DNA from: Paragonimus skrjabini miyazakii
Taxonomy: Eukaryota > Platyhelminthes > Trematoda > Plagiorchiida > Troglotrematidae
Direction of reading: 5' to 3'
Length of the DNA: 64,000 nucleotides
Assembly: GCA_014338405.1 (NCBI GenBank)
Contig: JTDE01000915.1
Coordinates: 56,316-120,315 of the forward strand
The position numbers and the translations under genes were made by a program. Positions within the stretch are counted from its first letter, which is position 1; the number at the start of each line of letters is the position of its first letter. A model generated the notes under the pieces. The model worked only from the letters and a program-made list of their open reading frames with translations. It did not search any database and was not told where the DNA came from. This document shows, one piece after another, positions 14,228-28,800 of the stretch.

Positions 14228-17200
14228 GTGAGTTTGTCCTGTATTGTGTCTACATTGATTAAACGGTCACTTTTATATTCATGACATGATATGCCTACCG
14301 TAATTCTAAGCGATTCCTGCAATTTGCCAGAAATATATCATGGTCTTAGGAATCTTACAAAGTGTGTATCATTTTTTTCTATTAGACGCACCGATTAAAA
14401 CATATTTTCTTGATATATTCTTATTAAGTTTAATTTTGCTTTTGAATTACTTCGATAACTACTGACATCAGCACCAGCAGCGTTTTAACAGCCAGGGGCC
14501 AAATATTTGAGAAGACAGTGGAAAATTTAACAAAATTTTGCGCTAAAATGTGCGAAAGTTTTATTATCATAACACTTTTTACAGCAAACCTTGGGTATAG
14601 AGAGGAAGTCAGCAGTGAACAAGTAAATTTGCGCTCCGTGTTGATTACGTAACAGCATTGTTCTAAAAATATATGATAACAATGTTTTCAGTCCAATTAT
14701 ATTTAACAATAATCGTCATTTTGCTTCAAATGTACTGAACCCTGTTTTTACTTTCCAATCACTGATGAACTCGTATATTTACTTTGCATTTCTGATGCGA
14801 ACACTGAAACTCTTGCTGGCAGTGCTTTGTTTCCTTCTTAGCTAATTGCCCTCATTTTACTGTAATTTAGTCGGCGAGAAACAACATATATCGCATTCGA
14901 TAATTACCGTGGGCAACACTTTTGCAAAGAGTAGTTTAACTCAAGAAACCTAATGAAATACTGGTGTAATATACCACAACAAATAAACCAATTTTGTGGA
15001 GGAGGCGTTCTTCAGCAGTGTTAAAGCTGAAAACAGAAAACGTGAACCGACTACAATGTGTGCAACAGTAAAATCAAACGGATAAGTTTAAAATGCATTG
15101 ATTATAGAACAAAGTTTGGGAAGATTTGCTCTCCTGCATTAGATGCAAATCCCTATAACAGAAATTCAAATCGAAACGATTTTGCCAATAAATTATTAAT
15201 TTGACATGAACTAATGCGTGTACACAAAATAGCCAGGGTGTGAAAGTGTTGGTACAAGGGTTATTACTTACCAAATTGATTCTGTCAAGAGATAGATATA
15301 TGTGCAGACATAAAAATGTCTGTCGGCCGATCTTTTCTAGCAATGACATTGCAAAAACTAATGGTCTGGGTAATTATGTTACTATCAGTAAAACTAATTA
15401 TGCTGTTCCAAATCGAACGCTACCCATATCCAGCCTTTCAACTGACGCATTTTGTGAGGAAGCATTTGACTCACATTCTGTTCTTATTGAAGAAAATCTA
15501 CAGTGTATATTTTCACCCGAACCGGAACTTGCAGTCCGATCCTCTCGCTTGTGAGTCTGCCATGTCAATCAAAATATCAGCTACCACTCACTTGCTCAGC
15601 CACAAGTGAGTATCTGGTTCAGCTCATCGGATCTTCTCGATAAGGAACATAGTAAATGTTCCGTTAACACCAAACTACAAACCAGGGATCAGGAACTTCT
15701 CAGTTAGTTTGAATACACGGATATAGTGGAACCAACAAAGCCGTGTACATAGTATAGTATACTGTACGACAAGTTTGTGATACGCTACTGCTTACGAAAT
15801 ATATTGCATTTTATTGTCATAACCATGAAAGAAACTATTAAGTAGATGATAAAGAATCATAAAAATACTGAAGCAATAAAAGTTGATATATGTATGTTAT
15901 GTATGATGTTACAAGTGATCACTAAACAAGTTTAATGATCTGAATGAAATCAGCTGGGCGTGTACTCCACAGAGTTGTACACTGAAGTTAAAATATATAT
16001 ATTGTATCTTCCCCGAGGTAGTGAACCAGCCTTTGTATCAAACAAAATGGGAACATGACTGAATGTTTACAAAGTATATTCTGATCTTTTTTACTGTGGA
16101 GTCGATAACACATCGACCGATGCGGTTGTTTAGTTGTACCGTGGATTCGAATTCAGCACACGGTTGGAGCAAGAATGTGCAACACCGACAGGTAGAAACA
16201 AGAAGGTAACTCGAATCGAATGCCTGTTATCAAAATAAATTGTCCGGAATCACTCCAATTTTCGAGGCTCCTATTCAGTATCACAGATTACTGCTGATGG
16301 GAAATATGATAAAGATCAACCGCTAAAGGATAAACTAGCAAAACCGACAAAGAAATAAATGTGGTGACTGTCTTATTGTCAGATTAAGTAACAGTGATGA
16401 TTTGTTCGACGAATTCGGAAATTGATCTTTTTCCAGGCAATACGAGCATTGTGGCAGAAAATTTAACAGAACCGATGCAGCACATTAAGAGGCATTTTGA
16501 AAAGAAGCACGTTAGTCACGTAGAGATAGCATCGGTAGCCATTCAGCACCAGGTATTACAGGATAGGCTGCTTGGCTATCAAACGTTTGATGATATAGTC
16601 CAAATCTACGTCATGCAGTCAACGTCTACTCTCGCTTGGGTACTCCAAGATAGTATTTTCGAGGGCTCTCTGTTCTGTTTGTTAATAACCAGTTTGCAAT
16701 GGACTGAATGTCCGATGTTTGCACCTGATTAGGTGAAGGAAAATGTACGCTACGTATGTCAAAATACTGAGGTTAAGTAACCCATCAGGAAGGAAGTTTA
16801 GAGTCGTTTGATTTAACGAATGTGTGTAACTTTGGAAAGTGTAAATTCATTGGATAAAACTTGAAGTCTACTCCCCTTAAATTCATAAGTTTGACTTACT
16901 TAAAATCATAAACAAAAGTAGACATCTCAAGCGAAGACTCATGAATGAAACTCCCAGTTTTTGACGTGGCATCCTTCGCAATTAACTGAAAACCAGGTAA
17001 AGTTCAACAAAGTTCTTCTGAGATTTTTGTTCTTACGTACCCGATCCGTGTAAATCAAGTAGCACAGGCTGTTAGCAAACTAAAATGTTAGATGGGTAGT
17101 GAATATACCGACAGTGTTTAAAACTGTCACACTGAAGACAAGAACAACGCATATTTTACGACAACACGACGATAAAGATAACTCTACCGGCTACGCAATT

Positions 17201-20200
17201 TTTGATAATCAAAACTGCGCCGCCGGCAATTCACACTTCTTCAAAGAAGATATTACCACAGCATAACGAAAATTTGAAAATTCTGATGTTTATCGTAATT
17301 CCGTGATGCACAAACAATTTGGCTAATCAAATTGGCAAACCTTCGCCAATGTTACCGCCGTTTATATTTATTTAAATCCTTAGTTTGTAGGCGTGATTAC
17401 TGATTACTTTTATCGAAAGCAGAAGTATCTGTTTGGTAAATTAAGAAACCACAGATGCGAAGATGAACAAGTCTGCAATTTTCAACAGTTTGTCGGTAAA
17501 AAAATAATTACAAAAAAAAACAATTTCACTTTTGCAATGTGGTCTAATGGCTTAAACAAACAAACAAGAAAAGAACATTAACCACAGTGAATTGAATGAC
17601 AGCTGGCTGTCTGTTTCAACTGGGCTATGCTGTTGCTTGAATTTACCTAAACACAGCAAAACATTGACAGTTGTGTACGACACGGTCTGCTTCATCTACT
17701 AGGTGTTTACCTAACCACACGCATCACCAAAACTGTAATTTGTAAACTGACAACTAGCTCCAGTGGGTTGCGAAGCTAGGTTGTCGCCAGTTTTCCGTCC
17801 AGTTTGAAACGGTTAACTGAAGTTACCTGAGAAGCAATTGGTTTCCAAGTCCTTCCTGACCCAAACGCAATAGAGTTTATCCAACGTGAAAAATCTGAGG
17901 GGGCTTTCCTTCATTTGTGATTTTGCTCCACTTAGCAAAAAAAAGTATTTTCGAAGACACGAACAACAGCGCCTTATTTCAACTAATAAAGACGAGTAAG
18001 TGTTTGAAAAAATCGAGAGTATTTAAGCCAATAACACAAACACCTTCTATATTCAAATGCCATTTTTACGATAAGAATACATAAACGAACCGGTCTGATC
18101 TGATTTGTCTCTTACGCCACTTCTCAGCCCATAATACATCACACCGTTGGAACTGCGACGAATTCCGCAAGAATATTTTTTGTTTCGAGGTCTTTTTTTC
18201 CGTAGACTTAGGTTACAAGAAATCTCCACAGATTTCAAAATGCTTGTAATCGCGTACAAAACTTCGTTAACCTGTACTCAAGTTTAATGAACACTTAACC
18301 TGTTTGGTTGTATATTAATGTGATATACAAACTGCTTTGTTTTTACATTAAATAAATCATCTCACTTTGACAAGTACAGCCCAAACCTGTGCCCATCGTC
18401 CTTGGTAAAAACGCGATGATTTTAGAAGATAGACATGAAACGTTTGCAATAAAAATCAAATATTGATTCATGTAATTGAAGCGTCTGGAGTTAATTTTAC
18501 GTAAGAAAAACTTCCATTCACTAGTTGTTGCATACACTAAGTAAATTAGAATAGGTTTGTTGGAGCAACCTCAAAAATGACGATGGCCTACGGATGAAAT
18601 AGCAAACAATACTTGAAAGGTTTATTTCCTTGTGGGCAAAACAAGGGCACATAAATATTACTGGTGACCAGTTTTCACATATTTGTAGAAAACTCAGTCC
18701 AGCTTTCTTCGAATAGTGGATGGGATGAGAAGAACTTCAGGGAACAAACAATTATCAAAAATTCATAAAGAAAATTAACGAGTTGCAAACCTCGTAAATT
18801 AATGAATTACAATGCGCCAGCTGGGCATACTCTGAACTGTAGGTGAGGTATACGTTACGATGCTCATGTGCGCTCATTTAATCACCAGTCAGGTTGCGGC
18901 ATTTTGTAAACTTTTAATACTAGTAACCAGCAGGGGCTCACTAGTGTTTAGGTGATTCGCGTAGTTCGCAAATCACCGAACAAGATAAATTTAATAGAAA
19001 AATACAGTTTCTTTTTGTATTCCGTATGTATTGTCTTACTTTTCTGTTGAAAAATGTCAACTTCAAACATATATTAAGCAACTGATGGCAGTAGTTAACA
19101 ATCCACATGCTTCAAGTTTTGCCCAATTTTAATTCACTTAAGCGGCGAATTTACATAAACCAAAAAGCGTTTGTAACCGTCACCGAATGTTAACCACTAA
19201 CTTGATTGGGTAACCCACAAACTAACCTTTCGCACGTTAGGCCAGTGAGATACCAGTATAATGAATTCGTTGCGAATAGCCCTCTTACCAATGGACTCCG
19301 GTATCCCGCTAACCAGTTGACAATCCACCAACTACAAACTGGCTTTTAAGTTATAACGTTTTGCCAATTTTTCACAATATAACAGAGCATTTTTCTCACT
19401 GTCCAGTTTATAGTGTTTGCCTAATAACGGTAACTTAATAGAACATTTAACTGGTAAAGTCACTTGAGTTGTAGTTTGAGCAACCAAATCGATCGTACGC
19501 TTAGGCCGGTCAACAGGAGTATTTTTGTGACTTACTATGCATGTTACTGCCGTTTGGGCCTAGTGACCGATAGCTTCTGACATGTCCAGTAACTCTGCGA
19601 TATCCCTACATTGGATCGCATTGTTCTGTATGTAGGGGATTTATTTGTTCCCTCTACTTAACACTGCTCTCTTTCTGTATGAAAAGCAATGTGTATGTAC
19701 ACCTAAGAGATTCTTGTGAATCTTGAGTCCTATCCATGGATCGACTATCCCTTTTGAGTGATTCAGTTTAGTATAAATGGTATAAACACTTCTTTCAACA
19801 AGACCACCTTGTTAATGCATCCCAACCTGCCATAGCAAACGTGCCCCATGGATTGAATCATTTATTAAATTTAACGCTCAAAGTGCAAATACTTCACGGA
19901 AGATAACCCCTCCCATAAAATGTGACGACGAGGATATCGGATTCATTAACTTTCACAGCTCGACTAATGTGCAGGCTGAGTTAGGTGGCTATCTGGGAAC
20001 AGAACGTTTCATCGTTACCGAACGATATTTTCTTCATCCATGCAGTTGTTTAAATGCAATATTACAAGCATTTTACTGCTTCAATCAAAACTTATAAAAT
20101 GACGTTATGTCATTTTGGAGTAGGTAGGTAATATGGTAGTCATTTTAAAATGTAAACGGCACACACGAACAGCAAATTTAGGGAAAATATTTGTGCAATC

Positions 20201-21590
20201 ACCGAACGCACCGAGCATAGTTAATGGAATACTCAGCGTTATATTTGGTTGTCAATTTTACTTCGAAATTAGATATTGCGGCCGGTTTACTTCCGTTTTT
20301 GTAGTATATAAACAATGATCAAAAATTATTTCCGGAATACCCAGAAACGAACATGAGAATTGTGTGCTGTTTTGTGATTAACACTAGCTTATTAGATGAT
20401 GAAAAACACTCCGCTTGCATGCTTTTGTGTGTAAATTGCCTGATCAAGGATAGATCATTATCCGCTAATTCGTAGCCTATGGGAAGGTAGTATACCAGAT
20501 ACACTCGGAATCGAACAGTTATTTAGGTGTCAAAATCTTATTGCCGAGTTTGTAAACGCTTTCGCTCTATATACTCATGGCTGTTGTTTCCACTGTAATA
20601 AACTGCATAACTCCTCATTTTATAGAGCGCGGAAATTTCGCGTCTCAAAGTCTTCCACTGCTGACGATGAAGATCCTAGATTGTCGTACATCGTGGAACA
20701 ACTGCTTCTGGTCTAAAATTTTCGTTATGTTTGTGCGTATAAATTGATGTGTGGGACACACTGTTAGGCAAGAAATGCGCGATGAAGTCGTGATCTTGAA
20801 ATATGCGCTCCTTTTTGCCCAAGTGTGTTGACCTATCAGACGTTAAGGACACTTAAAAGGAAATGATAGAACGAGCTCAAAACGTAGCATTGGTTCTCCA
20901 TGTACGCTTACACAAGATGATTTATTTCAAACATGACAAATCTTATGAAAGGTAATACGATTGTTTCAACTTCTGTGTTCTGGGCATAAAAATCTGCATA
21001 ATTGGTAATTATTCCCAGATTTACTGTTCAAATATTGGCGGACTGCACAATGACGTGTCTGCGTTGTTAGTAAATGTTTGCATCACCTTCGTTTTAGAGT
21101 GTATGATAAATTCATTTTTAGGCCTTTAGAAACTGGATAAATGTTGGATGTATAAAAACGTGTTCTCACTGAAGCATCATGTCTTGGTGCAGATCGAGTT
21201 CACAAAATTATGCAGACAGTCTTCGTGAAATTGATCTTGGATGTAAAAAGCGTCCCCCTTCCCTCTCATTGTTTTTGAAAACCATATGTGAATTAAGGAG
21301 GCTTTGACTCCGTTGGAATAAATAATCAAACACGTTGAGGCATAATTCACAAGTACACAATTTGGAGTCTGTGACTTTTACCTCTTGTTCTCAACAAGGG
21401 ATGAATATGTCGTTATAACGGTGCCAAACTAATTCACAATACTTCGTCTTGAATAGTAAAAAATGTTTACATTAAATAAAGCTTGAAACAGTTCGTTCCC
21501 TTGATGAACTTGAATAAAATAATGAGAAGGTGTAATATATTTGATGTTCTCCAGAGTAACATTTCGTATTTTCTGATCACACATGGGTAA
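14228..21590. other. Intron 1 stretch, nothing assignable
   Basis: AT-rich intronic DNA without a recognised repeat, exon or RNA gene. The longest open frame (16394-16732, 112 codons) has no domain or family resemblance that I can see and no splice context, so it is treated as chance. Confidence 0.5.
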
Positions 21591-21594
21591 GTAA

Positions 21595-22960
21595 CAGCTT
21601 CAAATTAGTTAATTTTATAAATGGTTTAAATGTCCGAGAACAACTGATGTGTTCATTTGACGTGAAGTCATTGTTTACTAATATTCTGCCTCGTGAAACA
21701 GTTGATAAAATTTGCGAATTGATTGTAAGCCATAGTGTTCTATTTTCCATTCCGGTGATCGAAATGAAATCAGTATTACTTTTGTGCACACAATGTAAAG
21801 TTAACCATTCAAACGTATAGCTTCTGACAAGTGGACGGTGTTGCAATGGGCAGTTCGTTGGATCCACTTCTAGCGGATTTCTTCATGACCGGAGTAGAAT
21901 CCACATTGTGCGAAAGCCTGTCAAATCCGGTGTTGTATAGACGCTATGCAGATGTTATTCTAACCATTTTTGAGAGAATAATTGATTCAAATACGTTATT
22001 TCTCGAAGTTGAACCAAGCTCATCCGAACTTAAAACTGACGAGAGAGAACGAAGCAAATGACTGTCTCCCGTACTTGAATATTCTAGTCACTCTACGATC
22101 AGGTGGCACGATAGGAGGATCCCTCTACAGGATCCTTACCAGGACAGGATAGTATATGCATTTCGAAGACTTCTGTCCGGTACAGCATAAGAAAAGTATA
22201 ATCAGGACGCTTTTCCGCAGAGCACGAAGATTTGCACAGGAGATAACCTAAAGTCAGACTTATACTTACTGATGGATACTCTGTATGTCAACGGGCACCT
22301 CCTGTTATTTATTAAAAAGTACAGCACAGCCATCATCCCAACAGCAGAAGTGACAACGGTACCAAAGAGGACGGCGTATTTGGAACTCCCGCTTCTGGAG
22401 GACAGCTGGTTAACAATGACGAGGAACAGTCTAACAGCTGGTGTATCTAGGACTTATACTGCTGCAANNNNNNNNNNNNNNNNNNNNNNNNNNNNNNNNN
22501 NNNNNNNNNNNNNNNNNNNNNNNNNNNNNNNNNNNNNNNNNNNNNNNNNNNNNNNNNNNNNNNNNNNCAATGAACGAGAACTCTACCAGTCGCCCGGGTT
22601 ACGAACAAACAGTGTACATCTCTCAAATCTCACTGCTTATACAAATATTCGTGTAGCAGCAGTATGAGCTACATAGAAAGGATAAACCGACAACTGGCGT
22701 TTCGTATTAAGGAGCATTTTACCATATGTCCGGAAACTTAAGCCAGAAACGCCAAGAGCCTGTATAGATGCCTTTCTTTGCAAGGCACATAATACAAACA
22801 AGACAGAGTCAAAATTGACGATGCGTTTCGGTGATCCTCCAGAGCAACCGGAAACACATATCCCAGTTTGCTGAGGCTTCGGCCAATAGACGTCTCAGTC
22901 CTCCCTGTGTGTTCAAGAACAATTTGTGTTGACACTGTGGCTACCATGGCAGCCAGCATT
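21595..22960 (+). pseudogene. Penelope-like element relic II (RT to GIY-YIG), gapped
   Basis: This is a decayed copy of a PLE polyprotein (reverse transcriptase followed by GIY-YIG endonuclease). In order, and in shifting frames, it shows S-F-D-V-K-S-L-F-T-N (RT motif, about 21653-21682), G-V-A-M-G-S-S-L-D-P-L-L-A-D (from about 21837), the catalytic box mutated from Y-V-D-D to Y-A-D-V (21945-21956), then H-F-E-D-F-C-P and R-T-L-F-R-R-A-R (about 22156-22230) and, after the gap, Y-I-E-R-I-N-R-Q-L (GIY-YIG remnant, about 22670) and the C-terminal L-C-V-Q-E-Q-F-V-L (about 22900). Frameshifts and stops are frequent, and the second catalytic aspartate is lost. No intact hammerhead core is visible downstream. 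Confidence 0.85.
22468..22567. other. Assembly gap of 100 N
   Basis: A run of exactly 100 unknown bases lies inside PLE relic II, between the conserved region before the endonuclease and the GIY-YIG remnant. The round size suggests a placeholder of unknown true length, and collapse of related PLE copies is a likely cause. Confidence 0.95.
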
Positions 22961-25435
22961 CGCGCAATTTTGATTTTCAGTTTTTGTTTCTGTCTGCTTT
23001 ATCCCTTAAGCTACGACTTCCGCTCTGTGAAATTCTGACTCGTTTGAAATTAGTTACTTGTCCGTGTGTGATCAGAATGTACGTGATTTTACTCATTTTT
23101 TATTCAAATTAAATAAAGCGTTTTGACGTTAGTGTCCATAATGTGCACAAAAAGTGAAGTGTTATGGTGAAATGCGGTCAGAAAACCAAAGTTACGGTAA
23201 AAGAAACAGGTTCGGACACCACGTCATTTTAATACATGTTTTACTGTATATGTGTCGCGGTATATGAAATGACACAGTGCTAGTTGATACCGTTTTCGAG
23301 CTTCCTCGCAAATATCCGTGGTTGGGACGTAAAAAACCTTCTTCATTGTGTTGTTGACTTTGGTCCATAAATATCAATTAGTATACTAGTTATGAAGAGA
23401 CTAACGGAGGCTTAAACTGTGGGTTGTGTTTACAGAACGGTTAGGATTTATAGACCCAGCTGAAGTGACGTCCTGTATATCATTTGATAAACAGATAAGC
23501 AGGAATGCGATCGTCAGTAATCATTGATCCACTGAGCGGTCCGAAAACATCTGACCGTCAACTAGGGAATGTGGAAGTCCAAAAAGTAAGCCAACTTTCT
23601 CGCAGTTTACCACTCTAATAAGTAATATGTGATAAGCCCTGATCATTCTTTGGAACAGGTGTCACGGAAGACATCCTGTTTATTTTGGATAACGAAAGTG
23701 AATAGCAAAAGAAAGCAAACAATAAAATGCGTGATATACATTGATAAACTTTGTTCGTTCTTAAACTAAGTATATACAAAATAAGCTGCAGCTGGTCTCT
23801 TTTTGGAAACAAAAATAAGTAGTCCACGCAGGAACAGTGAAAACGGACATTTTTAAGCACAAACCGAAGAAACAGCTTCTCGTGTTGATAGTCCCATGAT
23901 GTTTCAGTTTCGGCAAACGTTGGTATCTTTCAATTACAGTTACATACAAACGGTTTGAAGGAATCAATCCCCACAAAAATGCCCAATATCTAAGAAATAA
24001 TTTGGAACAGGTAATGACGTGATCCTGTTTGGGAATGGAACCCTTAAGTGTTTAATACAAAACTAAGACAGTCTTTTATATTCAGTGGCCAATGAATATG
24101 GCATGTGACCTCCGTTAATGTCAACATAACTCATCGTGAACTCGTTAAGTTAGTATTTCTACTGAATTTCGTTGTAGGCAGGTTGTAGTACGGACAGTCT
24201 TGCACTGTGGTTAGGTTTTCCAATCAGCCCATGCTTATACCTCGAACGGGTACCCTGGAAAGACTGTTAATGTTGGTTACCAACTAGTGACTTGCGATAG
24301 ATAGAACAGTGTACTTTGACATTTCAGTTTCTAATATGCAGACTCTGCAGAGGTCTAGTGACATTTTTCCCTCAAGTAGAAGAGGAAGAAAGCATGCACC
24401 TAAGGGATTACAGGGGACAGCAAGAATTTACTCAGCCGCTTTGTATACACACTGGCTATGTTCACTGAGTCAAAAATTAACGTTCTACTATTCTCATAAA
24501 TATATCATTTTGTCGAGTCATAAGTTGCTCGTTTATACAACGTTCACTTTGTTAGGAGACTTCTACAAATTTCAGCGAACTTTTTTTAATGAACAACCTA
24601 ATGGGTGCTATGAAGAACTCGAGTGAGGCGCACTGTAGGAGGTTCTGAGGGAAAGTAAAACGGCCACTGATAGTGACTATCAAAGGAATGGGTAGCTGAT
24701 TAAATAGTCACTTTTGATGTGGTCAAGATTGTATAACACTACTCAGCTACTTTCTTCTGGACCCTATGCTATGCTTACATCATCTCTGATCGCACGTGTG
24801 TTGAAAACGTCAATAAGTGGTCTAAAGGTGTCAACAAACCAATTGGAGGGTTTTTCATACTTTGAAAGTTTCTGGTCATAGCGAGTATAAATGGATGCCG
24901 TTACTTTTCCTTGTACATTTCCCATTTGTTGATAACAAACTCTTGCTGATCCCTCCAAGCAGACATTTTGGCTCAGGTTCATCCCTGCCGGATTGTCAGA
25001 ATGTAAATTTATTTATAGTTCTCTGTCAGGTTTAAGTTCTGCAACGTCGCACAACACCGCGAGCAGAATTGTACTACTTTCGTGATCTGGGAGCACTAGG
25101 GACTAGTCAGCAAATTATAGACGCTCACGAGAGCTGTGGACGTGCATAGAAAGACCTCGCGTTCACTTGGTAGAAAACGGTTTCAGGTGGTAGCCTGAAA
25201 AAAAGGTCATCCATGACTGAGGAAATACTATTCTATGCAACTGAATCACAGACGAGGTTAGCCAATACACCGTGACTGCTGGGCAGCAAGGTACGCAGAC
25301 CTGAAGTGCAGTCTACGGAAAACAGCCAGTATAGCAAGTTCTTTTTTAGAGTTTCGGATAATAAATCACAAGCTAGTTAACGTCGAATGCACAGTACTTA
25401 TCGGATCGTTTGGTGATCAAATAGATAAAAGTTTT
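22961..25435. other. Intron 1 stretch, nothing assignable
   Basis: Intronic DNA between PLE relic II and the first SINE copy. The part at about 25,020-25,330 is richer in G and C than its surroundings and may be part of an unrecognised repeat. No exon, RNA gene or reading frame of interest was seen. Confidence 0.45.
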
Positions 25436-25439
25436 TCAT

Positions 25440-25800
25440 TTATCCGGCAAACTAGTTGCAACCGTTGCATTTCCATCGGTAATTCAGTCAGTCCACTCAA
25501 AAAAACACTAGAATGGAAACTCGCTTCAGTCAGATATCATCAGTTGTGTTTATCCTTGCCAAAACCGGGAATAGAATTCAAAACACGCTTCCATGAGGCA
25601 ACCATGTTGATCACTGCGCCACTGACCTCACAGTGGACACAACTAACTTGCCGCATGTGAATACTCAGCCACATTCATTCGCGAATGATGTGCAGATTGC
25701 CCGACCTCCGAGACAGTAGACAGAGTAACTGTTCTGTTAATTCCAAACGACGACTTCGCAAGTATGAATTCTCCACAAGTGGATATCATAAAAAGATTAT
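25440..25800 (-). repeat. tRNA-like hammerhead SINE, copy S1
   Basis: Minus-strand copy of a dispersed family with other copies at about 31.1, 36.5, 43.1, 45.2 and 55.6 kb. In the element's own direction it has a leader that begins near 25,800, a tRNA-like box A region (GGCGCAGTGATC, complement of about 25609-25620), then a body with a hammerhead motif (25506-25548) and a tail ending near 25,440. The hammerhead keeps CUGAUGA (complement of 25537-25543) and most of the outer stem (CACAA with UAGUG), but the GAAA box has become GAGU, so it should not cleave. The structure matches what is known of the Sm-alpha SINE of schistosomes, although I assign that name by structure, not by alignment. Confidence 0.7.
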
Positions 25801-28800
25801 AAAATTGGTCGGCGATATTTTGATTATTACGTTTGGTACAGAGTTAAACCACAGTGAATTTCATTCAAAGAAAACGAAATTTCAACACTGGGTAAATACT
25901 GGTAGCCGAGTGATGAAATTGAGTGTTGCAAAAAGTCGGAATAAAGATATCGGTTTGGTAAAATGTTACTTAACTGTTACATTATCGGAGAAATTAGATT
26001 TTCAAATAAGGACCTAATTTTTTATGCGACGTTACTTCAAATCTGAGGATTTCATCTATTCATTTGATTGTGGGGAAAGTCGTATTTACCCCACTGATTG
26101 TAGGCCTCCACACCCTAATGGCTCTATTTTCAATTTTTTCTCTGAAAATCTTCATGACCTCCCTGTGCATTATTTAACTGATGTTTTCGAACATTCTATC
26201 TGGTTCGGTAATTTGAAACGTTATCAGATGGCTATTCTACCCGCCCAGGAATAACAGGCTAATAACGTATGCCCGTCGTAGACTTAGCTGAGAGAACAGT
26301 TAAAATACAAAATCGGTCTGTATACTTTCCGTTGTGTTTCGAAAGCGTTCTTGTTCTAGTTCACGCCATTTCACATGTTCGTAATCGAAAAAGATAAAGT
26401 GTCGTAATGTATGTCTTCTGACTACTCCATTCAACTGCCAACATGAGATCACATTTAAGTACAATTTTGAATTTAATTCTGTATATCTGTTCCATATACA
26501 GACATGAACTTGAATTAAGACAACAATAAGGAAGGTAAACTCTGAATTTTCCTGTTAGCACAAAATTTAATTATGATCAAATTATCACAGAGTTTATTGA
26601 ACAACTATTGTGTAATGGAATTTTTGCAAGCGCATATATTGTGTAATAAAAATTGACTGCTCGCATTAAAATAATTTCAAATATATTTCACACTAGCAAC
26701 GTATCCGATAAAATATACTAACATCATTCAACAACCTATGATGAATCCACGTTAGATTTGTTGATTCGGGTATAAAATCTGACGCAAGATAATGTGTATT
26801 CAACTGCTATATCGTAGATCCTATAGAATTATTACGCGGGGAACAGTGTTGCTTCAATGATTTTCTCATAAATGCTCAATTATAATTAGCAAGGTAGAAA
26901 CTGAGAATGAATTTAAGATATTTTCATTTTTATTTGAATATACTAATAAACGTTTTTAAAGATTGCAAATACCTTTTATACCATATCATTCTATTCTATG
27001 GAAGGGAGTATAATTCGCCCCTTGAAGAAGTGTTCTTTGTGCGGGATAGACATCCGGTATATCAAGCGACAAACACGTCTATTGGGGAGTTGCGTGGCGG
27101 AAAATATCTCGTATTGTTTACTGCATTTTTTCTATTGAAATTTGCTGAACAATCTCAGATTATTGATCCGTGGCTAAGGAGTTGGGTGATATAAATTAAA
27201 CCTTCAATGAAAGAAAAACTTACATTTGCATTGGAATTTCAGTTCTTACTGATTCTACGGGAGTTTTTCTTCCCCATGCAGTTTTACAGGTTTTTGTGAG
27301 TTCTGGGTTTCAACCGTAACACCATGAGTTAAAATCTGCAGGGCAGTAACTTCGTCGCCTATCGAGTTAATCTGGCAAACTGAACAACGTTCTTGAAACA
27401 CATGTATTTCGGCGTTTACATATATTTATTTGCTCGTGTTTGAAACAAAGCACTAAATCTATGATTGCTTCATATGAACGTAATCAGATTTTATACCTCA
27501 GTCGCGGTATAAATGTGCATTTGTGAAAACGTCTGAGGAAAAACAAACTTATTTTCAGAGAATGATGGTTGAAACTTATGGGTAAACATGAAATCCCTAA
27601 CCAATCGTGACTGACGTTGAGTCTCCAATTTCTGACAAAGTGTACCTCTGATATGATTTCTTGGAGGTGACTGATCAACAGATGCTGGCTAGTGTCACTT
27701 ATTTCGTTGTCAGTACGGGTCTGTTGTAATTTCTCAGTTTAATGTATGACCAAGCTGTTCGGTTTTAATGCTTCTCAGTTTGTGCTGTTCTTGTATTGGT
27801 ATTTCATTACCGGTTGACAGTTAAAACTGGTATACGTTGTAATATTAGACATGGTTTCTACAAAATGCTTGGTGTCATGGTTGGGATATATTGTGTATTC
27901 AAACGGCTTTCTTTATTCTACTTTGGGTCTACTGACGGGCAAACCATTATGCTTACTAAGTTATTCCTTTTATGGAGGTAGGAATTTCTGGGCTGAAAAA
28001 TTGTTAGTCTTCTAAAAGAATTTTCAGATTGAGCAAAAATATACGGTCAAATGATGCTTGTTTCATGGTTTACATTTCAAAAGACATTAAACTGCAAGAC
28101 GAAATAACCAAATCTCCACATGAAGCAAGTGAGAAACGTTTTGTTGCATGTTTACTCACACAAATCAATATATAACAATGTGTTAAAACTGAATAGAGAA
28201 TAACTTTAGCCAACGGTTCATGTTATCTTGTTTCATCAACATGCGTGGCGCATATGTATGTGTTACGAGAGTCAAACAATTTAACGCGCTCATTTCAAGA
28301 CCACGTATACTCTAGCATTATTCAAAAAGTCTACTATAGAACATGATATTGCAAGACGGACCAGACCGACGGTCGCACATTTTCTGGACAGACACCAGTA
28401 AGTAGATCTCACGAAGAAATTCATAGTTGGCCTCTGACCTGATGATCGTCAGTTTTTCTATAAACTGATCCGGTTATTGTAGACTGTGATTGTATACTTT
28501 TATTTGTGCAGAAAGACCTGTTTATTAACTTAGCATTGTCATGGTGAAGTTGATTATGACCGATTCGTGGACAACAAAACTGGATGTTTGTTTTTATCTT
28601 CTAAGTTCCTTTGGTACCCAGTTTTGCTCTCTGTGGTCTGCTGTTATCTAGTAAGTTCTTCACAATAGGCAAATAAACCTATGGTCTCATAATGACATTG
28701 CAGGTAACCTTGGAAAGTAAGCTTCAGAAAAAGCTAGGTCATACTTACAAAAATTGTGATGAATTAAATTTTTATGTTATACTGACAGGCATAATCAACA

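Noticed and set aside
16394..16732. 112-codon open frame on the + strand in intron 1
   Set aside because: No family resemblance, no splice borders and no repeat of the sequence elsewhere in the window.
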